Below are positions 63,735 to 64,000 of a DNA stretch of 64,000 nucleotides, piece by piece. Location of the stretch: NCBI RefSeq assembly GCF_000959725.1, contig NZ_CP009323.1, positions 4,464,001 through 4,528,000 of the forward strand, in the 5' to 3' direction. The notes below the pieces were generated by a model that saw only the letters and a program-made list of their open reading frames with translations, was not told the DNA's origin and searched no databases. Position 1 is the first letter of the stretch, and each line of letters starts with the position of its first letter. Source of the stretch: Burkholderia gladioli (lineage in GTDB: Bacteria > Pseudomonadota > Gammaproteobacteria > Burkholderiales > Burkholderiaceae). Made by a program: the position numbers and the translations under genes.

Positions 63735-64000
63735 TCAGATTGTTTCGGCACGCAGACGAGACACGAGCGTAACTACATCAGGGACCAGTTCACCCGGCTT
63801 GCGGGGTGCGGGCTCTCGCACACTCACCGTGCGCAAACGCGGTGCAATATCTACGCTCAAGCTCATAGCGTCGATTACGTCCAGCTGCTTCTTCTTCGCC
63901 TTCATGAGGTTAGGCAACGTAACGTAGCGCGGCTCATTAAGGCGGAGGTCCGCAGTTATGACGGCAGGAAAGCTCGTCTCCACCGTCTCGCGACCGTCGT
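63735..64000 (-). CDS. etfB: electron transfer flavoprotein beta subunit, 5' part outside window
   Basis: The last 88 residues are visible: DGRETVETSFPAVITADLRLNEPRYVTLPNLMKAKKKQLDVI and onward. The ADLRLNEPRYVTLPN recognition-loop segment and the KKK run are diagnostic of EtfB. The frame is open to the window edge at 64000. It is followed by etfA, so both ETF subunits are co-transcribed. Confidence 0.93.
   Translation of the reverse strand, partial: DGRETVETSFPAVITADLRLNEPRYVTLPNLMKAKKKQLDVIDAMSLSVDIAPRLRTVSVREPAPRKPGELVPDVVTLVSRLRAETI

Noticed and set aside
1..64000. tRNA, rRNA, CRISPR arrays, prophage or integrase-flanked attachment sites
   Set aside because: I read for cloverleaf-like GTTC/CCA patterns, rRNA-conserved stretches, regular short repeats with spacers and phage genes, and saw none.

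Overview
The window looks like a chromosomal or megaplasmid segment of a Paraburkholderia, Burkholderia or Caballeronia-type betaproteobacterium. It has high-GC coding, a Burkholderia-style OmpC-like porin, a very dense set of catabolic operons each with its own regulator and ABC transporter, and patches of decayed insertion sequences. This placement is inference from protein style, not a database match.

Layout. (1) 1-4.2 kb: 3' part of aconitase, a GntR regulator with what looks like two winged helices, and a leaderless family-3 solute-binding-like protein. (2) 4.2-6.5 kb: an IS5-family element with matching ends and a TTA target duplication, itself split by an IS110/IS1111-type element; both transposases are broken. 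(3) 6.5-16.7 kb: a compact catabolic locus with a porin, a crotonase, a type III CoA-transferase, a HutC-type GntR regulator, a 3-hydroxyacyl-CoA dehydrogenase, a histidine ammonia-lyase (HAL) homologue lacking the Ala-Ser-Gly needed to make the MIO cofactor, and a complete OpuC/OsmF-type quaternary-amine ABC transporter. (4) 16.7-24.2 kb: an IS graveyard (IS21, IS30, IS110 and IS3-type remnants and an ABC-ATPase/MFS chimera) that still holds an intact secreted tannase-like hydrolase and a DUF3830 gene. (5) 24.5-56.1 kb: a large catabolic island. It contains a private TonB-ExbB-ExbD system and TonB-dependent receptor co-transcribed with a DUF1445 protein, a PhyH dioxygenase and an SDR; an SsuABC-like importer with two different permeases followed by an SDR, a PLP C-S lyase-type enzyme and an aldehyde dehydrogenase; a divergent 2OG-oxygenase-hyuA-hyuB operon; a 1091-residue propeller-amidohydrolase; and a LysR regulator divergent from an SDR-allantoinase-like-amidohydrolase-Rieske oxygenase-glutamine synthetase-like operon. 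(6) 56.1-57.2 kb: remnants of an Asp/Glu/hydantoin racemase-type gene and an MFS transporter. (7) 57.7-64 kb: a LivJ-type binding protein and a leftward operon etfB-etfA-proX-proW-proV-small ORF, which fits uptake and oxidative demethylation of betaines.

How it fits together. The two quaternary-amine transporters, the MIO-less lyase locus and the ETF operon all point to use of methylated amines. The most novel candidate is the 7.8-16.7 kb locus. My proposal is that a betaine of an aromatic amino acid (or a similar compound) is imported, the lyase eliminates the amine to give an acrylate, and the acrylate is activated to its CoA thioester, hydrated and oxidised. The 24.5-56 kb island combines oxygenases, cyclic-amide hydrolases (allantoinase, HyuAB and DUF1445 families) and a glutamine-synthetase-like ligase, and suggests degradation of a nitrogen heterocycle taken up through a dedicated outer-membrane receptor; the substrate cannot be named from sequence. 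No tRNA, rRNA or CRISPR array was seen.
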